A stretch of DNA of 64,000 bases, taken from NCBI RefSeq assembly GCF_000767615.3, contig NZ_CP009553.3, forward strand, positions 4,278,001 through 4,342,000, given 5' to 3'. This DNA comes from Pandoraea pnomenusa. GTDB taxonomy: Bacteria; Pseudomonadota; Gammaproteobacteria; Burkholderiales; Burkholderiaceae. The translations under genes and the position numbers were made by a program. Numbering within the stretch: position 1 is the stretch's first letter; every line of letters begins with the position of its first letter. This document shows positions 21,216-29,486 of this stretch, piece after piece. The notes under the pieces were generated by a model, which saw only the letters and a program-made list of their open reading frames with translations, was not told where the DNA came from and ran no database searches.

Positions 21216-21608
21216 TCAGCCGTCGGCGCTCAATTCGTCCTGCCAGCACGTTTCGACGAAATTGCGAAATGTCAGTCCGACATTCACGCCACGCTCGGCA
21301 GACATGATGCGCATATCCAGGCGAATCCCTGCTACGGCCAGCGTATCGTCGACGTCGATGATTTCGACGTCGTGCGACGGCATATGAACGCTGGCCAGCG
21401 TCAGGAGCTTCGATACGCCCTCCGCAGGCGGCATCACCAACGGTGCCCGAATCTCGATGAGTTCGTACTCGGGCTCGCTGAGTATCAAGGCGGTGCCGCA
21501 GCTCAGGAACAACTGCATTTCCTCGTCTTCGGCTTCGTCTGGCCAATAGTCCGCCGATTCCGCTTCGTAAATTCCCTGAGCGACTTCGTGGAATGCCGAA
21601 CTGAACAT
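21216..21608 (-). CDS. class I T3SS chaperone (CesT/SigE-like) for the SopB-type effector
   Basis: The 130-residue protein is acidic, soluble and of the size of CesT-family chaperones. It has the alternating strand pattern of that fold (MQLFLSCGTALILSEPEYELIEIRAP). These chaperones dimerise and hold the N-terminal part of one effector for secretion. It starts 18 bases after the end of the SopB-like gene, with a strong AAGGGGGG ribosome-binding site. This is the same pairing as sopB-sigE in Salmonella and ipgD-ipgE in Shigella. Sequence identity to SigE is not obvious by eye, so the call leans on size, charge and position. Confidence 0.75.
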   Translation of the reverse strand: MFSSAFHEVAQGIYEAESADYWPDEAEDEEMQLFLSCGTALILSEPEYELIEIRAPLVMPPAEGVSKLLTLASVHMPSHDVEIIDVDDTLAVAGIRLDMRIMSAERGVNVGLTFRNFVETCWQDELSADG

Positions 21609-21626
21609 TGATTCCCCCCTTTTTTG

Positions 21627-23411
21627 TTAGTCGTGAAGTGCGCGCGCCAGTCCATCTTCCTCGCCACCGGCGCCAGTTCGCTTGGCATTGGAAGCGGCGA
21701 AGGGCCCGCCCGAGTTGATCATCAGTCCCATGGCGCCGGTATTGCTCTTTGTAATCTCCAGCGTGCCGCTCTCGAGTTGCGTCGTCCGCAACACGTTCTG
21801 TTGGTGCGGGGTGAGCACCGCATTGGGCTTGGGTGCGTCGCCCTTCTTCATGCGCTCAAGCATGATGGCCGACTTGACCTCGACGTCACACTGCCCGGTG
21901 CGGTCCTTCCCGCTCTTGCAGTTGAAGGCCGGCACCGCACCGATCCGATAGGCGAGCTCCTGCAACCGGGACGCCAGCTTGTAGGGGTCACCGCCGTCCT
22001 GGTGATGCAGCTTGTTATCCACAATCTCCCGGATCTCCCGGCGCAGCGTGATGACCCGATCGAAGTGCTCGCTCTGCGGATTGCTTCGCAAAAAGTCCTG
22101 TGTCCACCCCATCAGCGTACCGAGCGACGCGTCGTTGATGCGGTCGGACGTATCCCATCCACCGATAAGCCCTTGCAAGCTTGACGGTCCGAGAAAAGCG
22201 AACGAGTTCACCCCGACGCTGAATGGGAGGATCTCCACCTTGACGCGGATGGGCGAGTCACCAAAACCCTGCACGAAGATGTATCCGTTCTTCTGAGACG
22301 CTTGATTGATCTCCTGCCAGGCATCCACTTGCGTCTTGAGATATGCGGCCTCCTTGGTTGCAATACGTGACGGGCTCATGAGCGATGTCGACGTCATGCG
22401 CAATACCGGCACCTTTCCGGCTTTTGCCGCTGCGACCAGGTCCGGCCGCAGATCCAGCGCCGCTTTGATCGTTTCGCCCGCCCGCACGTGCGACGCGTGT
22501 TTGCGTCCCGCGGCGTCCTTGATGTCGGCACCGATCGTCGCAGAGCGCACACCGGCGAAGAGTTCCTTGCCATCGTTGTCGACCAGACGGGTCTGCATCA
22601 GGTTGACGGCGTGATCGTTCCGGTCGCGCTCGGACGAGCAAATGCCGTTGACGCCGGACGCCTGATAGCCGCCCTTGAGCGGTGTGAGATGCGCCGCAGG
22701 CGTTTGCACGGAAGTAAATGTGCCGTCATCGAAGTTGAGCGCCCGGGAGAGCACCGGCCATTCGCGATGGTTCAGCTGATGGATGGCCATCCTGTGGAAT
22801 GCCTCCTGCGCTTCGCGACGCCCCATTCCCGCGTTGATCAGGTCTTTGATGAGTCGCCCGGGATACGCGGCGCCCTGAGCAATTTCCCGCTGTGTCGCAT
22901 GTCGCTCGCCGCCGGCGAGCACTGGCTCCGGCGTCAATGGAAACTTGGAGAGATCGAGCTTCGCGTTCTTGGCGACGGCCAGGGCGACCTCGTGACGCCA
23001 ATGGTTGAGTTCCTTGAGTCTGGAGATGTCGCGGGTGGAAACCGCTTTCCCCGGCGACGGCAATGCGGCGGGGGTCGCCACGTCGGGCGCCGACTCGCGC
23101 ACCTGTGGCTCATCGATCTGAACAACCGCCGTCTTGATCGTCTCGTACCCGGGGATCTTGCCGTGACGCCACACCGTTGCCTTGGGTTTTACCTGACCAG
23201 CGTCACCGATTGAAGTCCGTTCTGTCACTGTGCGCGACGTTGTGGCAGGCGGCTTTGGCGAACCGGCTCGCGGCTCGATTCTCTTGTCCCCGTGCATCAC
23301 GGTGCGGCCATTCAGGATCCCCTTGGCCGTCTTGAGGGCAGCTGCCGCGAACGCGCTGAACAGCGAGATATTCAGGCTTCCTGCGCCATTCACCGAATTG
23401 CTTGTCGTCAT
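21627..23411 (-). CDS. SopB/IpgD-type inositol polyphosphate phosphatase effector
   Basis: The 594-residue protein carries the diagnostic Cx5R phosphatase loop FNCKSGKDRTGQC, with nucleophile Cys498 and Arg504. It also has an upstream conserved segment LPFSVGVNSFAF (about 396-407) that resembles the second SopB/IpgD motif. The N-terminal 125 residues look disordered and should hold the secretion signal and chaperone-binding site. They include a VWRHGK motif (80-85) also seen in other island proteins. SopB-type enzymes dephosphorylate host phosphoinositides (PI(4,5)P2) and alter membrane ruffling and survival signalling. The next gene is its likely chaperone. A perfect GGAAC-N15-GTTAC box precedes it by about 92 bases. 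Confidence 0.9.
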   Translation of the reverse strand: MTTSNSVNGAGSLNISLFSAFAAAALKTAKGILNGRTVMHGDKRIEPRAGSPKPPATTSRTVTERTSIGDAGQVKPKATVWRHGKIPGYETIKTAVVQIDEPQVRESAPDVATPAALPSPGKAVSTRDISRLKELNHWRHEVALAVAKNAKLDLSKFPLTPEPVLAGGERHATQREIAQGAAYPGRLIKDLINAGMGRREAQEAFHRMAIHQLNHREWPVLSRALNFDDGTFTSVQTPAAHLTPLKGGYQASGVNGICSSERDRNDHAVNLMQTRLVDNDGKELFAGVRSATIGADIKDAAGRKHASHVRAGETIKAALDLRPDLVAAAKAGKVPVLRMTSTSLMSPSRIATKEAAYLKTQVDAWQEINQASQKNGYIFVQGFGDSPIRVKVEILPFSVGVNSFAFLGPSSLQGLIGGWDTSDRINDASLGTLMGWTQDFLRSNPQSEHFDRVITLRREIREIVDNKLHHQDGGDPYKLASRLQELAYRIGAVPAFNCKSGKDRTGQCDVEVKSAIMLERMKKGDAPKPNAVLTPHQQNVLRTTQLESGTLEITKSNTGAMGLMINSGGPFAASNAKRTGAGGEEDGLARALHD

Positions 23412-23503
23412 AGTGCGATTCCCCGGTTCGATTCAGTTTCTGTTCATCGGCCGATCTCGAACACCGCCCCGCAGGCACAGCGCTCATCCGGCTCCTGGAC
23501 TGA

Positions 23504-23528
23504 GTAACCATGGAAAACCCGGCGTTCC
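23504..23528 (-). promoter_or_regulatory. ECF-type promoter box for the SopB-like operon
   Basis: On the minus strand: GGAAC, 15 bases, GTTAC, a perfect pattern. It points to the SopB-like gene 92 bases away. A second box in the opposite direction lies 23 bases off, making a divergent promoter. Confidence 0.65.
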
Positions 23529-23550
23529 CACAAAAAATTTCGCAGACGCT

Positions 23551-23575
23551 GGAACCCGAACCGGCGGTCCGTTAC
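23551..23575 (+). promoter_or_regulatory. ECF-type promoter box for the main T3SS operon
   Basis: GGAAC (23551-23555), 15 bases, GTTAC (23571-23575). It ends 53 bases before the 104-residue leading gene and is the only such box I see before the long sctA-sctC gene run. Confidence 0.65.
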
Positions 23576-23628
23576 ATAGCGAGCGAGACCAGATAAGCCA
23601 GGGCGCCTCCGGCGTCCTTGCAACCAAA

Positions 23629-23943
23629 ATGACCGATAAAGAAATCGACTACATCCTGAGCCGCTCAGAAGCGCTCATCGAGCAGGCGTTCGCCCTGAAA
23701 GACAGGGCAGATGCCATGCGACGCGCCTTCGGATTCTCCGTCGAGCACTACGACGAGGAGTTGGCACGAGCGTTTCCTCCCCACGTACTGGCAGCCGCAA
23801 TGGCCGTCGAGCGTGCCCATGTGGAAGAGGCCAAGGCCAATGCCGAGGCCTTGATCGCTGCACAGGCAACGAAGCCGTCGCCATCCCAGTCATCCCCCGG
23901 ACGCCCCCGAATGAAACGAATTCACCGGTTCGCCAAAGTCTGA
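23629..23943 (+). CDS. small hypothetical protein, first gene of the T3SS operon
   Basis: The 104-residue protein is helical and charged (MTDKEIDYILSRSEALIEQAFALKDRA). It has a mixed acidic/basic body and a basic, Pro-containing tail. I do not recognise a family. The ATG at 23629 is the first in-frame start after the GGAAC/GTTAC box; a longer frame would begin upstream of the box and is rejected. It lies 48 bases before the filament/tip gene. By position it could be a regulator, chaperone or secreted early substrate. It lacks the acidic CesT profile. Confidence 0.65.
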   Translation: MTDKEIDYILSRSEALIEQAFALKDRADAMRRAFGFSVEHYDEELARAFPPHVLAAAMAVERAHVEEAKANAEALIAAQATKPSPSQSSPGRPRMKRIHRFAKV

Positions 23944-23991
23944 GGCGAACTAGTTCGTAGCCGTTCACTTTCAACCCGACAGGAGTCATCA

Positions 23992-24612
23992 ATGCCGACC
24001 GCCACTTCCGCAACATCCGCGGCTTCCCCCGCTTCGAACTATTCAATTGACTTTGGCACTGCCGATGTGGGTTACATCTACACCGCCGTTGCGCTGCAGA
24101 CCAGCGACACCAACACGGCGCTCATGATCAACCAGGCAGAGGGGATGCAGTCGCGTAACAAGCAGATCAACGAACTGCGCATGCTCAAGACCCGCCTGCA
24201 GGCCTGCAACCCGAACAATAAGACCGGCACCGATTTCGAGCCGCTGTCGTCCCTGCCGAAGGGGGTTTACGACCCCACCCTTTACACCGCCGAGTGGGGC
24301 AAGCAAGACACCCTCTTCTACGATTCGCTCAAGTTGAAGACCGATCTGGCGGCAGCAGGTTTCGTCCCCAAGGACGGTGGCACTCGTGGTCCGGACAGCT
24401 CACACGTGTCTGACGCCACGTTCGATCAGATGAATGACTGGTTGAGCCAGATCTCCAATCAGATCGACAGCCTGACGAGTACCACGTCGACCGACAGCAT
24501 CTACCTGCAGCAATTCCTGAACAAGTCAACGAATGCCATGGAGCAGGGGAGCAACGTTCAGAAGAAGGTCTACGACACCAAGTCCAGCATTACTCGGAAC
24601 ATTGGCGCATGA
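23992..24612 (+). CDS. sctA: T3SS needle-tip/filament protein, Bsp22/EspA-like
   Basis: The 206-residue protein is secreted-type: a Ser/Ala/Thr-rich N-terminus, long helical segments that can form a coiled coil near both ends (about 35-70 and 145-200), and few Cys residues. Size and gene order (directly before a SycD-type chaperone and two translocators) match Bordetella Bsp22, the tip filament protein, and EspA/SseB filaments of other systems. Sequence identity is too low for me to choose between these families by eye. It should sit on the needle tip and dock the translocon. Its stop overlaps the start of the chaperone gene (ATGA). Confidence 0.75.
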   Translation: MPTATSATSAASPASNYSIDFGTADVGYIYTAVALQTSDTNTALMINQAEGMQSRNKQINELRMLKTRLQACNPNNKTGTDFEPLSSLPKGVYDPTLYTAEWGKQDTLFYDSLKLKTDLAAAGFVPKDGGTRGPDSSHVSDATFDQMNDWLSQISNQIDSLTSTTSTDSIYLQQFLNKSTNAMEQGSNVQKKVYDTKSSITRNIGA

Positions 24613-25133
24613 ACCCGCCCTCCCTCGCCAGCGTCGATGAGTCCGCTTCGGGAACCGACGCGGCGACGAGCGCCGCCATGCGAATCCTGGCGCATTTCGA
24701 GTCGTTCGGCACGTTCGGCGACTTGTGCGGGTACACACAGCAAGAAATGGACGCGCTGTATTCCGTGGGCTATGCGCACTATCGCAACGCGAGATACCAG
24801 GCGGCGCACGACATATTTGCGTTTCTTGTTCAGCACGATCACCTTGATCGTCGTTACCTCCACGCATTGGCGGGCGCACTGCAAGCGCTCGGCAAGTACA
24901 CGGACGCGATCAAGTTCTACGGTCTGGCGCTCGGCTATGACATCGACGACACATCCGTCATCGTTCCCATGGCCGAGTGTTTTGCCCGAAGCGGGGACCG
25001 CGCCACGGCGCTCGAGTGCCTGGACGCGTTGTTGGCGCTTCACGCCCAAACCCCGCAAGACCCGGCGCTGGTATCACGCGCCGAAGCCCTGCGCAGTTTG
25101 TTGAATGCCGACCGGCAAGGAGAACGAACGTGA
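24609..25133 (+). CDS. class II translocator chaperone, SycD/BcrH1-like
   Basis: The 174-residue protein contains three TPR-like repeats typical of SycD/LcrH/IpgC chaperones. The second and third contain YLHALAGALQALGKYTDAIKFYGLALGYD and VPMAECFARSGDRATALECLDALL. The start of the domain (TQQEMDALYSVGYAHYRNARYQAAHDIF) fits the family consensus closely. Such chaperones bind the hydrophobic translocators before export. It overlaps the tip gene by ATGA and the large translocator gene by GTGA, so all three are coupled. It is longer at the N-terminus than SycD by about 15 residues. Confidence 0.88.
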   Translation: MNPPSLASVDESASGTDAATSAAMRILAHFESFGTFGDLCGYTQQEMDALYSVGYAHYRNARYQAAHDIFAFLVQHDHLDRRYLHALAGALQALGKYTDAIKFYGLALGYDIDDTSVIVPMAECFARSGDRATALECLDALLALHAQTPQDPALVSRAEALRSLLNADRQGERT

Positions 25134-26314
25134 GTTCAATCAACGAATCGAATAACAGTCGCGACGCAGTGTCGCGTTACAGGCGCAGCGCCGACGTCAA
25201 GTCCGCGCAAAAGCGCGACGGCGAATCCCAACCGGGAAACAAGGCGGGGTTGACCGTCGGGAAGGATGCCGGCAGTTCGGTCCCCGGACTCGGCGATCCG
25301 TCTGTGCCCGAGATACCGGAGGCAGTGTTTGCCACCACGGCGGACGGTCTCGCGTTGATGCTGACCTCCATGCTGTCGAAGACGTCGGACGTGATGGTGC
25401 AAAGCGCCGCCACCGACATGTGCCTTGCCACGAAGCGGCGCAATTCGCAGAATGCCGAGCGCGAGCAGAAAGTCGCGGAAATGCGCCGAAAGAACGCAGA
25501 GGCCGCGGAAAAGAACAACAACCCGATTCTGAAGATCTTTAACAAGATCTTCAGTGGCATCGGCTACGTGATCGGCATGGCTGCACTGACATTTGCCACG
25601 GTGCTCACCCTGGGCGCCACCGCCCCTCTGTTGGCCGCCGCCGTGTATGGATCCGGCAAGCAGATGGCCGAAGGCACCTTCGATTTCTCGATGACCAAAG
25701 CCATGCAGGTCGGCGTAACGGACGCGCTGGTGGGCATGGGCATGTCGGAAAAGGACGCACAGGACATCGCCAAGATCGCCGTGGGCGTGGGCATGGCCCT
25801 GACGGTCATGGGGCTCATCGTGGCGCCCGACGCCATCGGCGACATGGCGGGCGGTGCCGCCAGTCTCGCGGGGGCAAACGATACAACCGTGATGGCGATC
25901 CAGGCGGCGGTGTCCGTTGCCGTCACCATCGCTGTCGCCATCGCCATGACCGTTGCTTCAGGCGGCACCGCGGCCGGTGCCATGGCCGCGCAGATCAGCC
26001 AGAAGATCTCAGCGGCGGTACTGCGAAGCGTCGATATCGCCAAGGCCGCCTACGGCATCGCGCAGGGCGGGTTGTCAGTCGCCAACGGCGGCGTCGGTAT
26101 TTCCGTGGCACTGAACAGGCGCGACGCCTCGGAGTTCGAGGCCCAGCTCGCCGAACTGGCTGTCGCACTCAAACAACTCGCGCAACTCGATCAGAACAAC
26201 AAAGAGATCATCGAAACCTACATGGGTCTGCGTCCGAGAATGTGCGAAGACATGTCAAACCTGATCAAGACCTCTGGCGAGATGAGCTCGCAACTTAGCG
26301 CCAATCTTGCGTAA
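25130..26314 (+). CDS. sctE: T3SS major translocator (YopB/BopB/SseC/IpaB family)
   Basis: The 394-residue protein has a disordered N-terminus, an Asn/Lys/Glu-rich coiled coil (about 100-128), and two long hydrophobic hairpins with Ala/Gly-rich helices (about 145-190, and 215-290 with AVSVAVTIAVAIAMTVASGG). The C-terminus is helical. This is the pattern of the large pore-forming translocator that inserts into the host membrane. The start is GTG at 25130, overlapping the chaperone stop, with AGGAG just upstream; the longer frame from 24977 overlaps the chaperone gene and is rejected. The neighbours on both sides are class II chaperones. Confidence 0.88.
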   Translation: MSSINESNNSRDAVSRYRRSADVKSAQKRDGESQPGNKAGLTVGKDAGSSVPGLGDPSVPEIPEAVFATTADGLALMLTSMLSKTSDVMVQSAATDMCLATKRRNSQNAEREQKVAEMRRKNAEAAEKNNNPILKIFNKIFSGIGYVIGMAALTFATVLTLGATAPLLAAAVYGSGKQMAEGTFDFSMTKAMQVGVTDALVGMGMSEKDAQDIAKIAVGVGMALTVMGLIVAPDAIGDMAGGAASLAGANDTTVMAIQAAVSVAVTIAVAIAMTVASGGTAAGAMAAQISQKISAAVLRSVDIAKAAYGIAQGGLSVANGGVGISVALNRRDASEFEAQLAELAVALKQLAQLDQNNKEIIETYMGLRPRMCEDMSNLIKTSGEMSSQLSANLA

Positions 26315-26355
26315 CGCCGCGCTCGCACGAACGCCCCATCTTCGAGGAATGTTCC

Positions 26356-27351
26356 ATGAATACGATCAACGAACGAAAGAACACCGCACTCTCGGCCAGA
26401 ATGGCAGATATTGCTGCGCAGGAGCACGACAAGCAGAACGGCACCAAGCCGCGCTCCCATGGCCATCATGGCAACCACGCTGCACGCGCGCTCACCGGGG
26501 TGAGCGACACGTCGCGCACCGCGGCGACGTCCGAGCTCTCGGACGCCACGCTCTCCGAGAGCTCACTGCCTCACGGTTCCGCCGAATCCGGGAAACGCAC
26601 CTTTCTTGGCATCCAGATCAACCATCTGCGTTATGTGCCTGCGCCCGAGATCACGCTCGACTCGCCGAACGTGAGTGCCGCGGTCGACACTTTGCCCAAG
26701 GAGCCCTTGAGCTTCGCCGCCGTGATCGTCACGCTGAAGAACATGATGCAGGCGCAGAAATCGTGGGACCGGATGCAACGTACCGCCGGCTTCACGGTGC
26801 AGATTCAGGGATTGCAGAGCGCCGCCGAAGAAATTCGGAGTTCGGCGAAGATGCAGTTCGCCGCCAGCATGACACAGAGCGTCACTCAGGTGGCTGCGGG
26901 CGCCGCGCAGATGGGCATGTCCGCGGGTGCGTTGCGCATGACAAAGACGGAGATCAGCCTCGGCCGCAAGGCGTCGGACCTCAGCGCGAAGATCGAAGCC
27001 GACCCGAGCCTCAAATGCGCGTCGGCCAAGACGCTGGCAAATCTTGAAGACGGCTCGTCGCTGGCGCACGGGAAGGCTGCGCATTGGAACAACGTTTCGC
27101 AGGGCGTTGGGGCATCCGGGCAAGGCATCGGTGGGCTCGGGTCAGCGCCGATGCAATATGAATCGCAGATGGCCGATGCACGCCGTGCCGATCAGGAAAC
27201 GGCGGCCAAACGAGGCGAAGCCCTGTCATCCCAATCGTCGGAATCGATGCAGTCGGAGAGTGATGTCATCCGAAGCCTCGACGAAGACCTCAAGTCCCTG
27301 CTGATGACGCCCCTGGAAGCCCAGCGCCGCGTCAATGCGAACATCGCCTGA
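26356..27351 (+). CDS. sctB: T3SS minor translocator (BopD/YopD/EspB family)
   Basis: The 331-residue protein has a His/Ser-rich disordered N-terminus (1-80), one moderately hydrophobic helical region (about 165-195, ASMTQSVTQVAAGAAQMGMSAGA) and a long charged, helical C-terminus with coiled-coil character (about 270-325). This fits the small translocator, which has a single membrane segment. GAGGAATGTTCC precedes the ATG. It follows the large translocator and precedes a second SycD-type chaperone. The family call rests on this order and topology more than on direct identity. Confidence 0.78.
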   Translation: MNTINERKNTALSARMADIAAQEHDKQNGTKPRSHGHHGNHAARALTGVSDTSRTAATSELSDATLSESSLPHGSAESGKRTFLGIQINHLRYVPAPEITLDSPNVSAAVDTLPKEPLSFAAVIVTLKNMMQAQKSWDRMQRTAGFTVQIQGLQSAAEEIRSSAKMQFAASMTQSVTQVAAGAAQMGMSAGALRMTKTEISLGRKASDLSAKIEADPSLKCASAKTLANLEDGSSLAHGKAAHWNNVSQGVGASGQGIGGLGSAPMQYESQMADARRADQETAAKRGEALSSQSSESMQSESDVIRSLDEDLKSLLMTPLEAQRRVNANIA

Positions 27352-27357
27352 TCCGCC

Positions 27358-27846
27358 ATGTCCGACATCATTGGTCGGTACGGAATCGCCGTGTCCCACG
27401 AGGACATGGCGATGGTCCGTCAAACGCTCGAGCGGGAAACGACGCGTGCCGCGCACAACCCGCATCTTCTGGCGACGGTCTATGCCCTGGCCTATCAGTT
27501 GCTCTCGGTGCAGAAGCTCGCAAAGGCGCATCGCTATTTCCTGCTGCTCGCGCAGTGGGCGCCCACCAACACGACCTACTTGAGAGCGCTCGGACGTGTT
27601 CAGTTCCTCCGAGGGCAAAGCTACGAAGCCCTGAACACCTTTTCGATGTGCGTAGCTTTCGGCGACGTGACACCCGAACTGGGTGTGTGCATCGCGGAGT
27701 GCCACCTCGCGCTGGATCAGCGTGCGCAGGCGGCGTCCGTGCTCTACGAGGTTCAGGACGCGTGCACTGACATCCCGGAACATGGGGCCCTGCTCGAGCG
27801 TGTCAACGCCATGGTCGACCTCATCGTCAGCGGGCAACAGCAATGA
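27358..27846 (+). CDS. second class II T3SS chaperone, TPR type (BcrH2-like)
   Basis: The 162-residue protein has TPR repeats of SycD type (LLATVYALAYQLLSVQKLAKAHRYFLLLAQWAP, TYLRALGRVQFLRGQSYEALNTFSMCVAFGD, ELGVCIAECHLALDQRAQAASVL). It begins 6 bases after the minor translocator and overlaps the next TPR gene (ATGA). Two SycD-type chaperones around the translocator pair is the arrangement in Bordetella bsc (bcrH1 and bcrH2) and in SPI-2 (sscA and sscB). It probably serves the minor translocator or another hydrophobic substrate. Confidence 0.85.
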   Translation: MSDIIGRYGIAVSHEDMAMVRQTLERETTRAAHNPHLLATVYALAYQLLSVQKLAKAHRYFLLLAQWAPTNTTYLRALGRVQFLRGQSYEALNTFSMCVAFGDVTPELGVCIAECHLALDQRAQAASVLYEVQDACTDIPEHGALLERVNAMVDLIVSGQQQ

Positions 27847-28256
27847 AACGCGAAACCCAGAACCTCGAGCTTGCGAGCGATGAAGTGCGTCTGCTCACCG
27901 AAATCGCGGTAGTGGCCATTGGTCGCCGCGATCCGGACCGCGCCCGACAGTTGTTCGCGGCGCTCTGCGAGCTGCGTCCGGATGTCGATTTTCCTTATAT
28001 CGGACTGGCTCTCGCGCTGATGAGCGGCGGTCGGGCGGCAGACGCCGTCAAGTTGCTCGAGGAAGCGGACCGGCGGTTTCCCAACAATGCCGCGATTCAA
28101 ACGCATCTCGGCATGGCCTTGCTTCTGAACGATCGCCGCACGCACAGCACAGCCATGCTCAACCGCGTTGTGCGTCGCCGGGATATCGGCCAACAGGACA
28201 AGCGTCTGGCTCGCGCGCTGCTTCTCCAGCCAATCCCCTCTTACTCGACTCATTAG
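27843..28256 (+). CDS. small TPR protein of T3SS (YscG/HrpB1-like)
   Basis: The 137-residue protein has TPR-like helices (VVAIGRRDPDRARQLFAALCELRPDVDFPYIGLALALMSGGRAADAVKLLEEADRRFPNNAAIQTHLGMALLL). Its size, TPR profile and place between a chaperone and sctI resemble the needle-chaperone subunit YscG/PscG or the HrpB1/HrpK group of T3SS proteins. It could work with the EscE-like protein at 55359 to hold the needle protein SctF, as YscG-YscE do; this is inference. Its start overlaps the previous stop (ATGA). Confidence 0.75.
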   Translation: MKRETQNLELASDEVRLLTEIAVVAIGRRDPDRARQLFAALCELRPDVDFPYIGLALALMSGGRAADAVKLLEEADRRFPNNAAIQTHLGMALLLNDRRTHSTAMLNRVVRRRDIGQQDKRLARALLLQPIPSYSTH

Positions 28257-28266
28257 GAGCCATGCG

Positions 28267-28686
28267 ATGACATCAGCGATCAGTGCGATCACTGCGACGT
28301 CGGCCGAACCGGTGGCGGCGGCCGCCCTTCCGACCGCTCCTGCCGATGGCGCGGCGGTCCTCCAGTTCCGTAGCGCGCTTTCGCAACCGGACGTGAGTGC
28401 GCCAGCCCCCGTCGACGCCGCCCGCAATGCGGCGACCGTCAGCGCCGCCGGGAATACGCCGTCGGTATTTGGTGATCGCGTGCTGGCGGGCCTTCAGAGC
28501 GTATCGGACTCGTTTCGGCACCAGAACGCAACGCTCACCGCTCTGTCCACGTATCCGGGGCTGTCAATGACCGGCGTATTGCAACTTCAGGCAGACATTG
28601 CGCGCTTCTCCCTGCAGGTGGAAATGCTCGGAAAGATTACCGGCAAGGCGCCGCAACAGCTCGATCAACTTTTGCGCATGCAATGA
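28267..28686 (+). CDS. sctI: T3SS inner rod protein SctI
   Basis: The 139-residue protein has an Ala-rich N-terminal half and the conserved rod C-terminus (about 100-137, MTGVLQLQADIARFSLQVEMLGKITGKAPQQLDQLLRMQ). This is the helix that polymerises, as in PrgJ/YscI/BscI. It forms the inner rod/adaptor between export gate and needle. The start is the ATG at 28267, after an upstream ATG in another frame. The stop overlaps sctJ (ATGATG), so it is coupled. Length is typical for the YscI/BscI type. Confidence 0.9.
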   Translation: MTSAISAITATSAEPVAAAALPTAPADGAAVLQFRSALSQPDVSAPAPVDAARNAATVSAAGNTPSVFGDRVLAGLQSVSDSFRHQNATLTALSTYPGLSMTGVLQLQADIARFSLQVEMLGKITGKAPQQLDQLLRMQ

Positions 28687-29486
28687 TGTCCACTGCCATT
28701 TCGCGCGCCCGTCTGGGCGCAGTCGCCTTACTGCTGGCCACCGCTGTAGCCTGCACGTCTCGCGTGGAATTGCTGTCCGCACTTCCCGAAAACGATGCCA
28801 ACGAGATTCTGAGCACGCTGCTCAACGCGGGGATCAATGCCGAGAAGCGCGCGAACAAGGAAGGCTTTACGGTCAACGTGGACCCATCGCAGGTCGCTTC
28901 CGCCATGTCGGCGTTGCACGCGCAAGGACTGCCTCGCGACCCGTACGTGAGTATCGGTCAGGTGTTTCGCAAGGACGGATTGATTTCGTCGCCGCTCGAG
29001 GAACGCGCCCGCTATCTGTATGCCTTGTCCCAGGAACTCGCCTTCACGCTCACCAAGATCGATGGCGTGCTTACCGCGCGCGTTCATATCGTGCTTCCCG
29101 AGCGGATCGGCAAAGATGAAGCCGTCACACCGTCGTCGGCGGCCGTATTCATCAAGTATCGCGACGATGTCGCCGTCGACACGTTGCAGCCGCAGTTGCG
29201 CAAGCTCGTGTCCAACAGTATTCCCGGACTGTCCGCCGACAAGGTCTCGTTCATTCTCGTGCCTGCCGCCCCCATCACACGCACGGTGACGCCCGCGGCC
29301 CAGAACGCGTCGGGCACGTCGGGCGCCATGCTGGCGCTAATTGCCGGTCTGGCGCTCGTGGCCCTTGCTTCGGCCGGCGCTCTGACGTATGTGCTCATCG
29401 GCAGGCGATGGGACCGCTTTCTCGAAACACTGGCGGCACGCCTGCCCGGGCGCCGTGCCAAATCCGCAAGCGCCGAGGCGCAATAG
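28683..29486 (+). CDS. sctJ: T3SS inner-membrane ring lipoprotein SctJ
   Basis: The 267-residue protein has a lipoprotein signal peptide with the acylated Cys24 (LLLATAVACTS) and the conserved SctJ ring-building region (VELLSALPENDANEILSTLLNAGI, then GLPRDPYVSIGQVFRKDGLISSPLEERARYLYALSQELA). A C-terminal membrane segment (about 217-240) and a short basic cytoplasmic tail follow. This is the YscJ/PrgK/BscJ family. Its stop overlaps the sctK start (TAGTG). No defect is seen. Confidence 0.95.
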   Translation: MMSTAISRARLGAVALLLATAVACTSRVELLSALPENDANEILSTLLNAGINAEKRANKEGFTVNVDPSQVASAMSALHAQGLPRDPYVSIGQVFRKDGLISSPLEERARYLYALSQELAFTLTKIDGVLTARVHIVLPERIGKDEAVTPSSAAVFIKYRDDVAVDTLQPQLRKLVSNSIPGLSADKVSFILVPAAPITRTVTPAAQNASGTSGAMLALIAGLALVALASAGALTYVLIGRRWDRFLETLAARLPGRRAKSASAEAQ

